DNA of 64,000 bases from Cupriavidus gilardii (GTDB lineage Bacteria; Pseudomonadota; Gammaproteobacteria; Burkholderiales; Burkholderiaceae), in NCBI RefSeq assembly GCF_013314895.1, contig NZ_JABTYE010000022.1:29268-93267 (forward strand). The letters run 5' to 3'. The notes beneath the pieces were generated by a model. It had not been told where the DNA came from and did no database searches. It saw nothing but the letters and a program-made list of their open reading frames with translations. Below, one piece after another: positions 13,889 to 21,473 of the stretch (positions within the stretch are counted from its first letter, which is position 1; the number at the start of each line of letters is the position of its first letter). Both the position numbers and the translations under genes were made by a program.

Positions 13889-14944
13889 ATGTACGTGTTT
13901 CGTCGTCTGCTGCCCGGTGCGGCAGTTCTCGCCATGGCGGCCAGTGCCGCGTCGATTCCCCTGGCCGCGATGGCCCAGGGCTCCCAGGAAAAGGTGCTGA
14001 ACCTCTATACGGCCCGGCATTATCAGACCGACGAGGCGCTGTACAGCAACTTCACCAAACAGACCGGCATCAAGATCAACCGCATCGAGGGCCAGGAAGA
14101 CCCGCTGCTCGAGCGGATCAAGAGCGAGGGCGCCAACAGCCCCGCCGATGTCTTCATCACCGTCGATATCGGCCGGCTGTGGCGCGCCCAGCAGGCCGGC
14201 GTGTTCGCGCCGGTCAAGTCGAAGGTGCTCGAATCGCGCATCCCCGCCAACTTTCGCGATCCCAACGGCGAATGGTTCGGCTTCTCGGCGCGCGCCCGCG
14301 TGATCGCCTACAACAAGGACACCGTCAAGCCGGGCGACATCAAGACCTATGAGGACCTGGCCGACCCGAAGTGGAAGGGCAAGCTGTGCACCCGTTCCAG
14401 CGGCCACGTCTACAACCTGTCGCTGATCTCCAGCCTGATCGCGCATGACGGCGAAGCGAAGACCGAGCGCTGGGCGCAGGGCGTCGTCGCCAACCTGGCG
14501 CGCACGCCGAAGGGCGGCGACACCGACCAGCTCAAGGCCGTCGCTGCCGGAGAATGCGACCTCGCCATCTCCAACACCTACTACATCGCACGGCTGCTGA
14601 AGTCGACCAAGCCGGAGGACAAGGCGGTGGCCGACAAGCTCGGCGTGGTCTGGCCGAACCAGGACAGCCAGGGCGTGCACATGAACATTTCGGGCGGCGG
14701 CATGCTCAAGCACGCGCCGAACAAGGAATCGGCGGTCAAGTTCCTGGAGTACCTTGCCAGCGACGAGGCGCAGGCCTACTTCGCCAACGGCAACAACGAA
14801 TGGCCGGTGGTGCCGAGCGTCAAGGTCGCCAACCCGGCGCTGGAAGCGCTGGGCAGCTTCAAGGCCGACAGGATCAACGTGGCCGAGCTCGGCAAATATC
14901 AGCCGGTCGCGCAGAAGCTGGCCGACAAGGCCGGCTTCAAGTGA
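13889..14944 (+). CDS. Ferric iron ABC transporter, periplasmic binding protein (FbpA/FutA type)
   Basis: Class of binding proteins that capture Fe3+ in the periplasm and deliver it to an FbpBC-type importer. The 351 residues begin with a signal peptide ending near AAMAQG. The mature N-terminus VLNLYTARHYQTDEALYSNF carries the family iron ligands (YTARHYQTDE: His and neighbours). SNTYYIARLLKS near residue 230 carries the tandem tyrosines that bind ferric iron. AGGAG lies just before the ATG at 13889. The cognate permease and ATPase are 1-4 kb downstream, separated by a gene on the other strand. Confidence 0.92.
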   Translation: MYVFRRLLPGAAVLAMAASAASIPLAAMAQGSQEKVLNLYTARHYQTDEALYSNFTKQTGIKINRIEGQEDPLLERIKSEGANSPADVFITVDIGRLWRAQQAGVFAPVKSKVLESRIPANFRDPNGEWFGFSARARVIAYNKDTVKPGDIKTYEDLADPKWKGKLCTRSSGHVYNLSLISSLIAHDGEAKTERWAQGVVANLARTPKGGDTDQLKAVAAGECDLAISNTYYIARLLKSTKPEDKAVADKLGVVWPNQDSQGVHMNISGGGMLKHAPNKESAVKFLEYLASDEAQAYFANGNNEWPVVPSVKVANPALEALGSFKADRINVAELGKYQPVAQKLADKAGFK

Positions 14945-14977
14945 TCGCCGGCTGAAGGGCGCAGCCGGCACCGGTCC

Positions 14978-15727
14978 TTACGACGGATCGCCGCCGGCGG
15001 TGTCCACGCCCATCGGGCCGGCCCCGGTGGCGGCGCTGGCGGTGCTCGCAGTCTCCGCGAACGCCGCCTTGCCGTCCGGGCCCTCGACGCGGCGAAAGGT
15101 CAGCTTCGTGCTGCTCGACAAGGCGCGCCTGGCCATCCGGCGCTGCAGTTCCCGCCGCGCCAGATTCATCTGACCCACCGTACCGCTGCCGTACGGCTCC
15201 TGATTCAGCGCGGCGAAGGTCGCCAGCGTCGCCCGCAGGGCCGCCAGCGCAGCCTGCGCATCCTTCTTCAGCAAGGCATCGAGCGCCTGGCGCGCGCGCA
15301 CCTGCGCCTGCAGCAGCGCATCTCCCGGATTGGACTTGGCGCGCACCGCGTCCTGCGGCAGTTGCACACTGCCCGCCAGCCGGCGCAGCCCGGCGCGCAC
15401 CAGGCCGCCGTCCATCGCCGCTTCCTGCATCACCCAGACCGCATCGTGGCGTAGCCACGGCTCGGGATCGGTCAGCCGGCGCAACAGCGCCGACTGCAAT
15501 CCCGGCACGTCGAAACGGCCGGTGCGGCGGATCGCATTGATGGCGATGCGGCGCAGCTGCGGATGCTGATCGTCGAACAGTTCCTGCACCACCCGCTCGG
15601 CAATGCCTTCCTTGACCACCAGCTCGGCGAGCTCGGTGGCGAAGCCGATCTCCTGCACTGCCGTCAGCTTGTTCTGGCTGGCCAGCCGCGACATCTTGAA
15701 GACCAGCATCCGGTAACGAATTTGCAT
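14978..15727 (-). CDS. HEAT-repeat-like protein of unknown function
   Basis: About 249 residues, no known family recognised. The first 130 residues are a series of amphipathic helices (QLRRIAINAIRRTGRF, LQSALLRRLTDPEPWLRHDA, VWVMQEAAMDGG) with the spacing of HEAT/armadillo-like repeats. A long Ala/Leu helix follows (ALLKKDAQAALAALRATLAT), then a disordered Ser/Thr/Ala tail. No signal peptide is present. The start at 15727 has GGGAG five bases upstream; in-frame ATGs at 15742 and 15787 are alternatives with poorer ribosome-binding sites. It separates the iron-binding protein from its presumed permease and runs against the former. Any link to iron uptake is untested. Confidence 0.7.
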   Translation of the reverse strand: MQIRYRMLVFKMSRLASQNKLTAVQEIGFATELAELVVKEGIAERVVQELFDDQHPQLRRIAINAIRRTGRFDVPGLQSALLRRLTDPEPWLRHDAVWVMQEAAMDGGLVRAGLRRLAGSVQLPQDAVRAKSNPGDALLQAQVRARQALDALLKKDAQAALAALRATLATFAALNQEPYGSGTVGQMNLARRELQRRMARRALSSSTKLTFRRVEGPDGKAAFAETASTASAATGAGPMGVDTAGGDPS

Positions 15728-15894
15728 ACGACTCCCGCCCATCGTGTTCGAGGAAACCGGGCCGGCTTGCGCGGCCCAGCTTGGCATTCACGGGATATCG
15801 GCGGAAATCGGGCGGGCTTTAGTTCGACATGGAGGGCGGGTCAGCGCGCCTGCACCCCAAGCAGGTACGCTGCCAACCGCCTGCGCGCGCTCGC

Positions 15895-17583
15895 TCAGTC
15901 CTGCGCGCTGCGGCGGATCTGCCGCGACAGCACGATCACCGGAATCAGCCCGACCAGCACGATCACCAGCGAGGCGGTGGCTGCCTCGGCCAGCCGCTCG
16001 TCGGCGGCGAGGTTGTAGGCCTGCACGGCCAGCGTGTCGAAATTGAAGGGGCGCATCACGAAGGTCGCCGGCAATTCCTTCATCACGTCGACGAAGACGA
16101 TCAGCGCCGCCGTCAGCAGGCTGCCGCGCAGCATCGGCAGATGCACGCGGCGCAGCGTCGCGGCGGGGCCGTGGCCGAGGCTGCGGGCGGCCGTGTCCAT
16201 GCTGGGCGTGATCTTCGCCAGCCCGGCATTGACGGTTTGCAGCGCGACGCCGAGAAAGCGCACCAGATAGGCGTAGACCAGTGCGGCAATGCCTCCCGTC
16301 AGCAGCAGCCCTGGCGAGACGCCGGTCAGTTGCTGGACCCATCCCGCGATCGCATTGTCGAGCCGCGCCACCGGCACCAGCACGCCGACCGCGATCACCG
16401 AGCCCGGCAGCGCATAGCCCATGCCGCAGAGCCGGAGCAGCGCCCGCATCGGCCAGCCGCGGCCGAGCCGGCCGGCATAGCCGATCGCCAGCGCGATCAG
16501 CACCGCGGCCAGTGCGGTGACGCTGGCCAGCACGAAGCTGTTGCGCACCAGGCCGACGAAGCGCGGGCCGAACTGCGCATCGCCGTCGGTAAAGGCCATC
16601 TCGAGCAGCATCAGCGCCGGGACCAGGAAGCCCAGCAGCACCGGCGTCGCGCAGACCGCCAGCGCAGTCCAGCCGCGCCAGCCGGTCAGCCGATAGGTGG
16701 ACACGCGCCGCTGGCCGCCATGCACGCGCGCCCGGCCGCGCGAGATCCGCTCGGCCACCAGGATCGCGATCACGAAGGCCAGCATGCAGGCCGACAGCTG
16801 CGCGGCGGCGCTCTTGTCGCCGAGCGAGAACCAGGCGCGGTAGATCCCGGTCGAGAAGGTGGGGATGGCGAAATAGGCGACGGTGCCGAAGTCCGCCAGC
16901 GTTTCCATCAGCGCCAGTGCGGTGCCGGCCGCGATGCCGGGACGCGCCAGCGGCAGCACGACGCGCAGCACGCTGCGCCACGGTCCATGGCCGAGCAGGC
17001 GGGCCGCCTCCAGCGTGTTCAGCGTCTGCTGCAGGAAGGCGGCGCGCGCGGTCAGGTAGACGTAGGGATAAAGCACCAGCGAGAACAGCACGATCGCGCC
17101 GCCAAGCGTGCGCACGTCCGGAAACCAGTAATCGCGGGCGCCCCAACCGGTCAGCGCGCGCAGCGCGGTCTGCACCGGCCCGGCGAACTGCAGTGCGTCG
17201 GTATAGGCGTAGGCGATCACATAGGCGGGCATCGCCAGCGGCAGCACCAGCGCCCACTCCATCAGGCCCCGGCCGGGGAAGCGGTAGGTGCAGACCAGCC
17301 ACGCGGTCGGCACGCCGAGCAGCAGCACGCCGACGGCGACGCCGGCCAGCAGCCACAGCGTGTTCGCGATGTACTCGCCGAGCACGGTGTCGACCAGGTG
17401 GTGCCAGGTCTCGGTGCTCGGGCTCAGCAGGCTGGATGCCACCACCAGGATCGGCACGGCGATCAGCAGGGCGACCAGCCCCGCCGCCAGCGACAAGGGA
17501 TGGATTGCCATCGGCCACCGTCCACGCGGTGCCGCGCGAGCGTGGTCGTTATCGGGCAATCGGACGGGCTGGAGCAGGGACAT
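15895..17583 (-). CDS. Ferric iron ABC transporter permease (FbpB type, fused double permease)
   Basis: Inner-membrane channel of an FbpABC-type Fe3+ importer. The 562 residues contain about twelve membrane segments made of two homologous halves, each with an EAA loop. The first is AARLLGHGPWRSVLRVVLPLARPG, around residues 200-225; the second is DTAARSLGHGPAATLRRVHLPM near residue 465. A start at 17583 is listed; an ATG at 17511 (MAIHPLSLAAG), 24 codons later, has a slightly better ribosome-binding site and is a real alternative. It is divergent from its ATPase gene, with a Fur-box-like sequence in the gap. Confidence 0.93.
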   Translation of the reverse strand: MSLLQPVRLPDNDHARAAPRGRWPMAIHPLSLAAGLVALLIAVPILVVASSLLSPSTETWHHLVDTVLGEYIANTLWLLAGVAVGVLLLGVPTAWLVCTYRFPGRGLMEWALVLPLAMPAYVIAYAYTDALQFAGPVQTALRALTGWGARDYWFPDVRTLGGAIVLFSLVLYPYVYLTARAAFLQQTLNTLEAARLLGHGPWRSVLRVVLPLARPGIAAGTALALMETLADFGTVAYFAIPTFSTGIYRAWFSLGDKSAAAQLSACMLAFVIAILVAERISRGRARVHGGQRRVSTYRLTGWRGWTALAVCATPVLLGFLVPALMLLEMAFTDGDAQFGPRFVGLVRNSFVLASVTALAAVLIALAIGYAGRLGRGWPMRALLRLCGMGYALPGSVIAVGVLVPVARLDNAIAGWVQQLTGVSPGLLLTGGIAALVYAYLVRFLGVALQTVNAGLAKITPSMDTAARSLGHGPAATLRRVHLPMLRGSLLTAALIVFVDVMKELPATFVMRPFNFDTLAVQAYNLAADERLAEAATASLVIVLVGLIPVIVLSRQIRRSAQD

Positions 17584-17658
17584 GCGCGACGTTCGGCCAG
17601 GGAGGTGCCGCGGACGGCGCGGCTGGGGCATTCTATCAATCGCCGCTCCGGCGTTGCT

Positions 17659-17677
17659 GATACTTATAATGATTCGC
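17659..17677. promoter_or_regulatory. Fur-box-like sequence between divergent permease and ATPase genes
   Basis: GATACTTATAATGATTCGC matches 14 of 19 positions of the Fur consensus. It abuts the ATPase start codon and lies 76 bp from the permease start. A repressor bound here would cover the translation start region of one gene and could block promoters of both. It is the second such site in this transporter locus. Confidence 0.6.
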
Positions 17678-18823
17678 ATGTCCGCCTTCGATCTCGATAC
17701 CGGCCTGGCCACGGCCGCTACCACCCCGGTTGCCTCGCCCCGGTCCGACGCCGTCCCTGCCTCGATTGGCCAACCGGCCGACCTCGTGCTGGAGGTCGAG
17801 CACATCCGCCACGGCTTCGACAGCCAGATCGTCATCGACGACCTGTCGTTCTCGCTGGCGCGCGGCAGCATCGGCTGCCTGCTGGGCCCCAGCGGCTGCG
17901 GCAAGACCACCGTGCTGCGGGCCATCGCCGGTTTCGAGCCGCTGCGGGGCGGGCGGATCGTGCTGGACGGACAACTGGTCTCGGCACCGGGCATGGCGGT
18001 GCCGCCCGAACGCCGGCGCGTCGGCATGGTGTTTCAGGACTACGCGCTGTTTCCGCATCTGAGCGTGGCCGACAACATCGCCTTCGGCCTGCATCGGGAA
18101 AGCCGGCAGTCCCGCCGGGAGCGCGTCGCCGAAGTGCTGGAGCTGGTGGGCCTTGCCGGTGCCGGCGCGCGCTTCCCGCACGAGTTGTCCGGCGGCCAGC
18201 AGCAGCGCGTGGCGCTCGCCCGGGCGCTGGCGCCGCGGCCCGAGCTGCTGCTGCTCGACGAGCCGTTCTCCAATCTCGACGTCGACCTGCGCGAGCGCCT
18301 GAGCCTGGAGGTGCGCGCGATCCTGAAGGCGCAGGGCGCGACCGCGATCCTCGTCACGCACGATCAGCTCGAAGCCTTCGCGATGGCCGACGAGATCGGC
18401 GTGATGCACGCCGGTGCGATCGAGCAGTGGGGCACGGCGCATCAGCTCTATCACCAGCCCGCCACGCGCTTCGTCGGCGATTTCATCGGGCAGGGCGTGT
18501 TGATGCCGGCGCGCGTGACGGCACCGGGCCAGGTCGATTGCGAGCTCGGCACGCTGCACAGCCGCGATGGACTGGGACTGGCGCCGGGCGTCGATGAAGT
18601 GGATGTGCTGATCCGCCCCGACGACATCCTGCACGACGATGCCAGCGCCCTGCGCGCGCAGATCCTGCACAAGGCCTTCCGCGGCGCCGAGATCCTGTAC
18701 ACGCTGCGCCTGGCGAGCGGCGGCAAGGTGCTGTCGCTGGCGCCGTCGCACCACGACCACGGCGTCGGCGACTGGATCGGCATCCGCGTCGAGGTCGACG
18801 ACCTGGTCGCGTTTCCGCGCTAA
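17678..18823 (+). CDS. Ferric iron ABC transporter ATP-binding protein (FbpC type)
   Basis: Cytoplasmic ATPase driving the FbpB-type permease. The 381 residues have Walker A GPSGCGKTT near residue 72, Q-loop FQDYALFPHLSV, signature LSGGQQQRVALARAL, Walker B LLLLDEPFSNLD and the switch His in LVTHDQLEAF. A C-terminal TOBE-like domain (about 270-381) contains VDVLIRPDDI, typical of Fe3+ and Opp/Mal-type importers. The ATG at 17678 directly follows a Fur-box-like sequence. The frame is open further upstream, but homology with ABC domains begins after this start (LEVEHIRHGFDSQIV). The first 30 residues are a low-complexity extension. Confidence 0.94.
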   Translation: MSAFDLDTGLATAATTPVASPRSDAVPASIGQPADLVLEVEHIRHGFDSQIVIDDLSFSLARGSIGCLLGPSGCGKTTVLRAIAGFEPLRGGRIVLDGQLVSAPGMAVPPERRRVGMVFQDYALFPHLSVADNIAFGLHRESRQSRRERVAEVLELVGLAGAGARFPHELSGGQQQRVALARALAPRPELLLLDEPFSNLDVDLRERLSLEVRAILKAQGATAILVTHDQLEAFAMADEIGVMHAGAIEQWGTAHQLYHQPATRFVGDFIGQGVLMPARVTAPGQVDCELGTLHSRDGLGLAPGVDEVDVLIRPDDILHDDASALRAQILHKAFRGAEILYTLRLASGGKVLSLAPSHHDHGVGDWIGIRVEVDDLVAFPR

Positions 18824-18951
18824 CGCGAGTCGCGCGGCCTGCAGGCGTCGCCGCGCAAGGATGCACTACACTGGCGCTTTGGCCGGCCGCGCCGCCTTCG
18901 CAGAAGGCTGTATCGACATCCACGCGCGCCGCTCGCACCGAAACCCAAGGC

Positions 18952-20295
18952 TTGACCACCGTGCCGGACACGCTGTTTTCCGAACCCTCCGACGCTTCCC
19001 GACAACCGCTGGCCGAGCGCCTGCGCCCGCGCAATATCGACGAGGTCATTGGCCAGCAGCATCTGCTCGGCCCCGGCAAGCCGCTGCGCGTGGCGTTCGA
19101 ATCCGGCGAACCGCATTCGATGATCCTGTGGGGCCCGCCCGGGGTCGGCAAGACTACGCTGGCGCGGCTGATGGCCGATGCCTTCGATGCCGAGTTCATC
19201 GCGCTGTCCGCCGTGCTGTCCGGCGTCAAGGACATCCGCGAGGCGGTCGAGCGCGCCGAGCAATATCGCGCGCACGGGCGCCGCACGCTGGTGTTCGTCG
19301 ACGAGGTCCACCGCTTCAACAAGAGCCAGCAGGACGCCTTTCTGCCGCATGTGGAAAGCGGGCTGTTCACCTTCATCGGCGCGACCACCGAGAACCCGTC
19401 GTTCGAGGTCAACGGCGCCTTGCTCTCGCGTGCCGCGGTCTATGTCCTCAAGAGCCTGGACGACGCCGAACTGCGCCAGCTCGCGCTGCGCGCCAGCGAC
19501 GCGCTGGGCGGCGTAGCCTGGGACGACGAGGCGCTGCAGCTGATCGTGGCGTCAGCCGACGGCGATGGGCGCAAGCTGCTGAACAATATCGAGATCGTCG
19601 CGCGGGCCGCGCGCACCGCCGGCGCGCAGACGATCGACAAGGCGCTGCTCGGCAGCGCGCTGTCGGAGAACCTGCGCCGCTTCGACAAGGGCGGCGATGC
19701 GTTCTACGACCAGATCAGCGCGCTGCACAAGTCGGTGCGCGGCTCCGACCCCGACGCGGCGCTGTACTGGTTCTGCCGCATGCTCGACGGCGGTGCCGAC
19801 CCGCGCTATCTGGCACGCCGGATCGTGCGGATGGCGTGGGAGGACATCGGCCTGGCCGATCCCCGCGCCGCGCGCATGACGCTGGATGCAGCCGAGACCT
19901 ACGAACGGCTGGGCTCTCCCGAGGGCGAACTGGCGCTGGCGCAGGCGCTGATCTATCTGGCCGTCGCGCCCAAGTCCAACGCCGGCTACAACGCCTATAA
20001 CGCCGCGCGCGCCTTCGTCGCCAAGGACAAGTCGCGCGCGGTGCCGGTCCATCTGCGCAACGCGCCGACCAAGCTGATGAAGGAGCTGGGCTACGGCCAT
20101 GCCTACCGCTATGCGCACGACGAGCCCGAGGCCTATGCCGCCGGCGAACACTATTTCCCCGACGACCTGAAGGCGCAGGGCTGGTATCAGCCGACGCCGC
20201 GCGGCCTGGAGGGCAAGATCTCCGACAAGCTGCGCCATCTGCGCGAACTCGACCAGGCATGGCATCGCCGCCGCAAGGAGGGCGACAAAGGCTAG
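18952..20295 (+). CDS. rarA: Replication-associated recombination protein A (AAA+ ATPase)
   Basis: RarA/MgsA, a clamp-loader-like ATPase acting at stalled replication forks. The 447 residues have the AAA+ core with Walker A GPPGVGKTT (about residues 62-70), Walker B VFVDEVHRFNKSQQDAFL, sensor 1 GATTENPSFEV and the family C-terminal tetramerisation region (AVAPKSNAGYNAYNAA, PTKLMKELGYGHAYRYAHD). The start is a TTG at 18952 with AAGG just upstream; a GTG three codons later is possible. In Burkholderiales the gene usually follows lolA and precedes serS. Here both junctions carry inserted loci. Confidence 0.96.
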   Translation: MTTVPDTLFSEPSDASRQPLAERLRPRNIDEVIGQQHLLGPGKPLRVAFESGEPHSMILWGPPGVGKTTLARLMADAFDAEFIALSAVLSGVKDIREAVERAEQYRAHGRRTLVFVDEVHRFNKSQQDAFLPHVESGLFTFIGATTENPSFEVNGALLSRAAVYVLKSLDDAELRQLALRASDALGGVAWDDEALQLIVASADGDGRKLLNNIEIVARAARTAGAQTIDKALLGSALSENLRRFDKGGDAFYDQISALHKSVRGSDPDAALYWFCRMLDGGADPRYLARRIVRMAWEDIGLADPRAARMTLDAAETYERLGSPEGELALAQALIYLAVAPKSNAGYNAYNAARAFVAKDKSRAVPVHLRNAPTKLMKELGYGHAYRYAHDEPEAYAAGEHYFPDDLKAQGWYQPTPRGLEGKISDKLRHLRELDQAWHRRRKEGDKG

Positions 20296-20335
20296 CGCAT
20301 GCGGGACGCAAGGTCCCGGTCCGACCCCGCCGGCC

Positions 20336-21184
20336 TCAGGCGAACTGCGGTTCGTCGTCTTCCTGCCGGTTGGGGGCAATAGCGGTCGTGCTCCGATCGG
20401 CCTGCGTCCGCGCGGCCGTTGCCGCCACGCCACCTTCGCGCAGCGCCGCGCGAAACGCCGTCGGGGTCATGCCGGTTTGCTGGCGGAAGGCCGTCCCAAA
20501 GTTCGCCGCGCTGGAGAAGCCGACCTCCTCGGCAATGGCGGTCACGGTCAACGCAGTGTCCGTGAGCAGCCTGCGTGCCACGCGCAAACGTTCCTGGCGC
20601 ACGAACTCGAATACCGACATGCCGGCGTGCGCGCGAAACGCCCGCGATAGCGTTTTCTCGTGCGTGCCGATCTCGCCTGCGATGCCGGCGAGGCTGTGTG
20701 CCTTCGCCAGGTTGGCAACCAGATACCGCTGCGCCGCCCGCGCCAGCACAGCGGCCGCGCTCAGCGGGGCCGTATCGGCATCCTCCGTCGTCCCGTGTCC
20801 CGCGCGCAGATGGATCCGTATGCGAGCAAGGACTTCCTCCGGGGCATACGGCTTGGCGATGTAGTCGGCACCGCCGTTGCGCAGTGCGTGCAGCCGCTCC
20901 TTCAGATTGCCGCCGCTGCCGAGAAACAGGATCGGGATGGCGGCGATCGCGGGATTGCTCTTCATCAGGCGGCAAGCGCCGAACCCGTCGAGCGTCGGCA
21001 TCCGGACATCCATCAGGATCACGTCCGGTTCGGCCACGAGTGCCCGCTGGTATGCCTGCATTCCGTCGAACGCCAGGCTGATACGCATTCCGGCCTGGCC
21101 GAACAGGGCGAGCAGAGGACGGTGATGGTCCGGCTCGTCGTCGACGATGAGGACATGGGGACCGGATGGGGCCGTGCGATGCAT
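20336..21184 (-). CDS. Response regulator with AraC-type DNA-binding domain
   Basis: A 282-residue transcription regulator. The receiver domain (about 10-125) has the acidic pair D15/D16, the phosphoacceptor D59 in VILMDVRMPT and K111 in DYIAKPY. It is joined to a C-terminal AraC/XylS helix-turn-helix domain (about 150-250) with EIGTHEKTLSRAFRAH and IAEEVGFSSAANFGTAFRQQTG. No histidine kinase gene lies nearby, so it is an orphan in this window. It is divergent from the large exoprotein gene across 289 bp, so it is a likely regulator of the two-partner secretion locus (inference from position). The last 35 residues look disordered. Confidence 0.92.
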   Translation of the reverse strand: MHRTAPSGPHVLIVDDEPDHHRPLLALFGQAGMRISLAFDGMQAYQRALVAEPDVILMDVRMPTLDGFGACRLMKSNPAIAAIPILFLGSGGNLKERLHALRNGGADYIAKPYAPEEVLARIRIHLRAGHGTTEDADTAPLSAAAVLARAAQRYLVANLAKAHSLAGIAGEIGTHEKTLSRAFRAHAGMSVFEFVRQERLRVARRLLTDTALTVTAIAEEVGFSSAANFGTAFRQQTGMTPTAFRAALREGGVAATAARTQADRSTTAIAPNRQEDDEPQFA

Positions 21185-21285
21185 GTTCAGCGATTTGGGG
21201 TAAATGGAGTCAACGTCTCTTGCCGTGCCTCACAACGTCAGCCCGATCCAGAGAATGTAAGCAATTGTAAAGGAATGTCCGGGCA

Positions 21286-21299
21286 ACAAAACATTTTGT
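21286..21299. promoter_or_regulatory. Inverted repeat in the divergent regulator/exoprotein intergenic region
   Basis: ACAAAA-CA-TTTTGT, a perfect 6-bp dyad, sits in the AT-richer 289-bp gap between the regulator gene and the exoprotein gene. TATATAA at 21332-21338 resembles a -10 element, but no good -35 precedes it. The dyad is a candidate operator. Confidence 0.35.
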
Positions 21300-21473
21300 C
21301 CTCGTACCAAAAAGTCAAACATTCGCCACTCTATATAACGGTCCCCGAAGTTTGCATAAGCGGCGTGAACGCCGTCATCTCGCTGGCACGGGTCAGAAAT
21401 ACAAGCGCCAATCGCAACGCCGACAGGCAATCGCGAGCCCGTGCACAGCGCCTTCTTATACGGGGATCTTTCT

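Noticed and set aside
15829..18597. 922-residue plus-strand open frame
   Set aside because: Shadow of the permease on one strand and an out-of-frame reading of the ATPase on the other.
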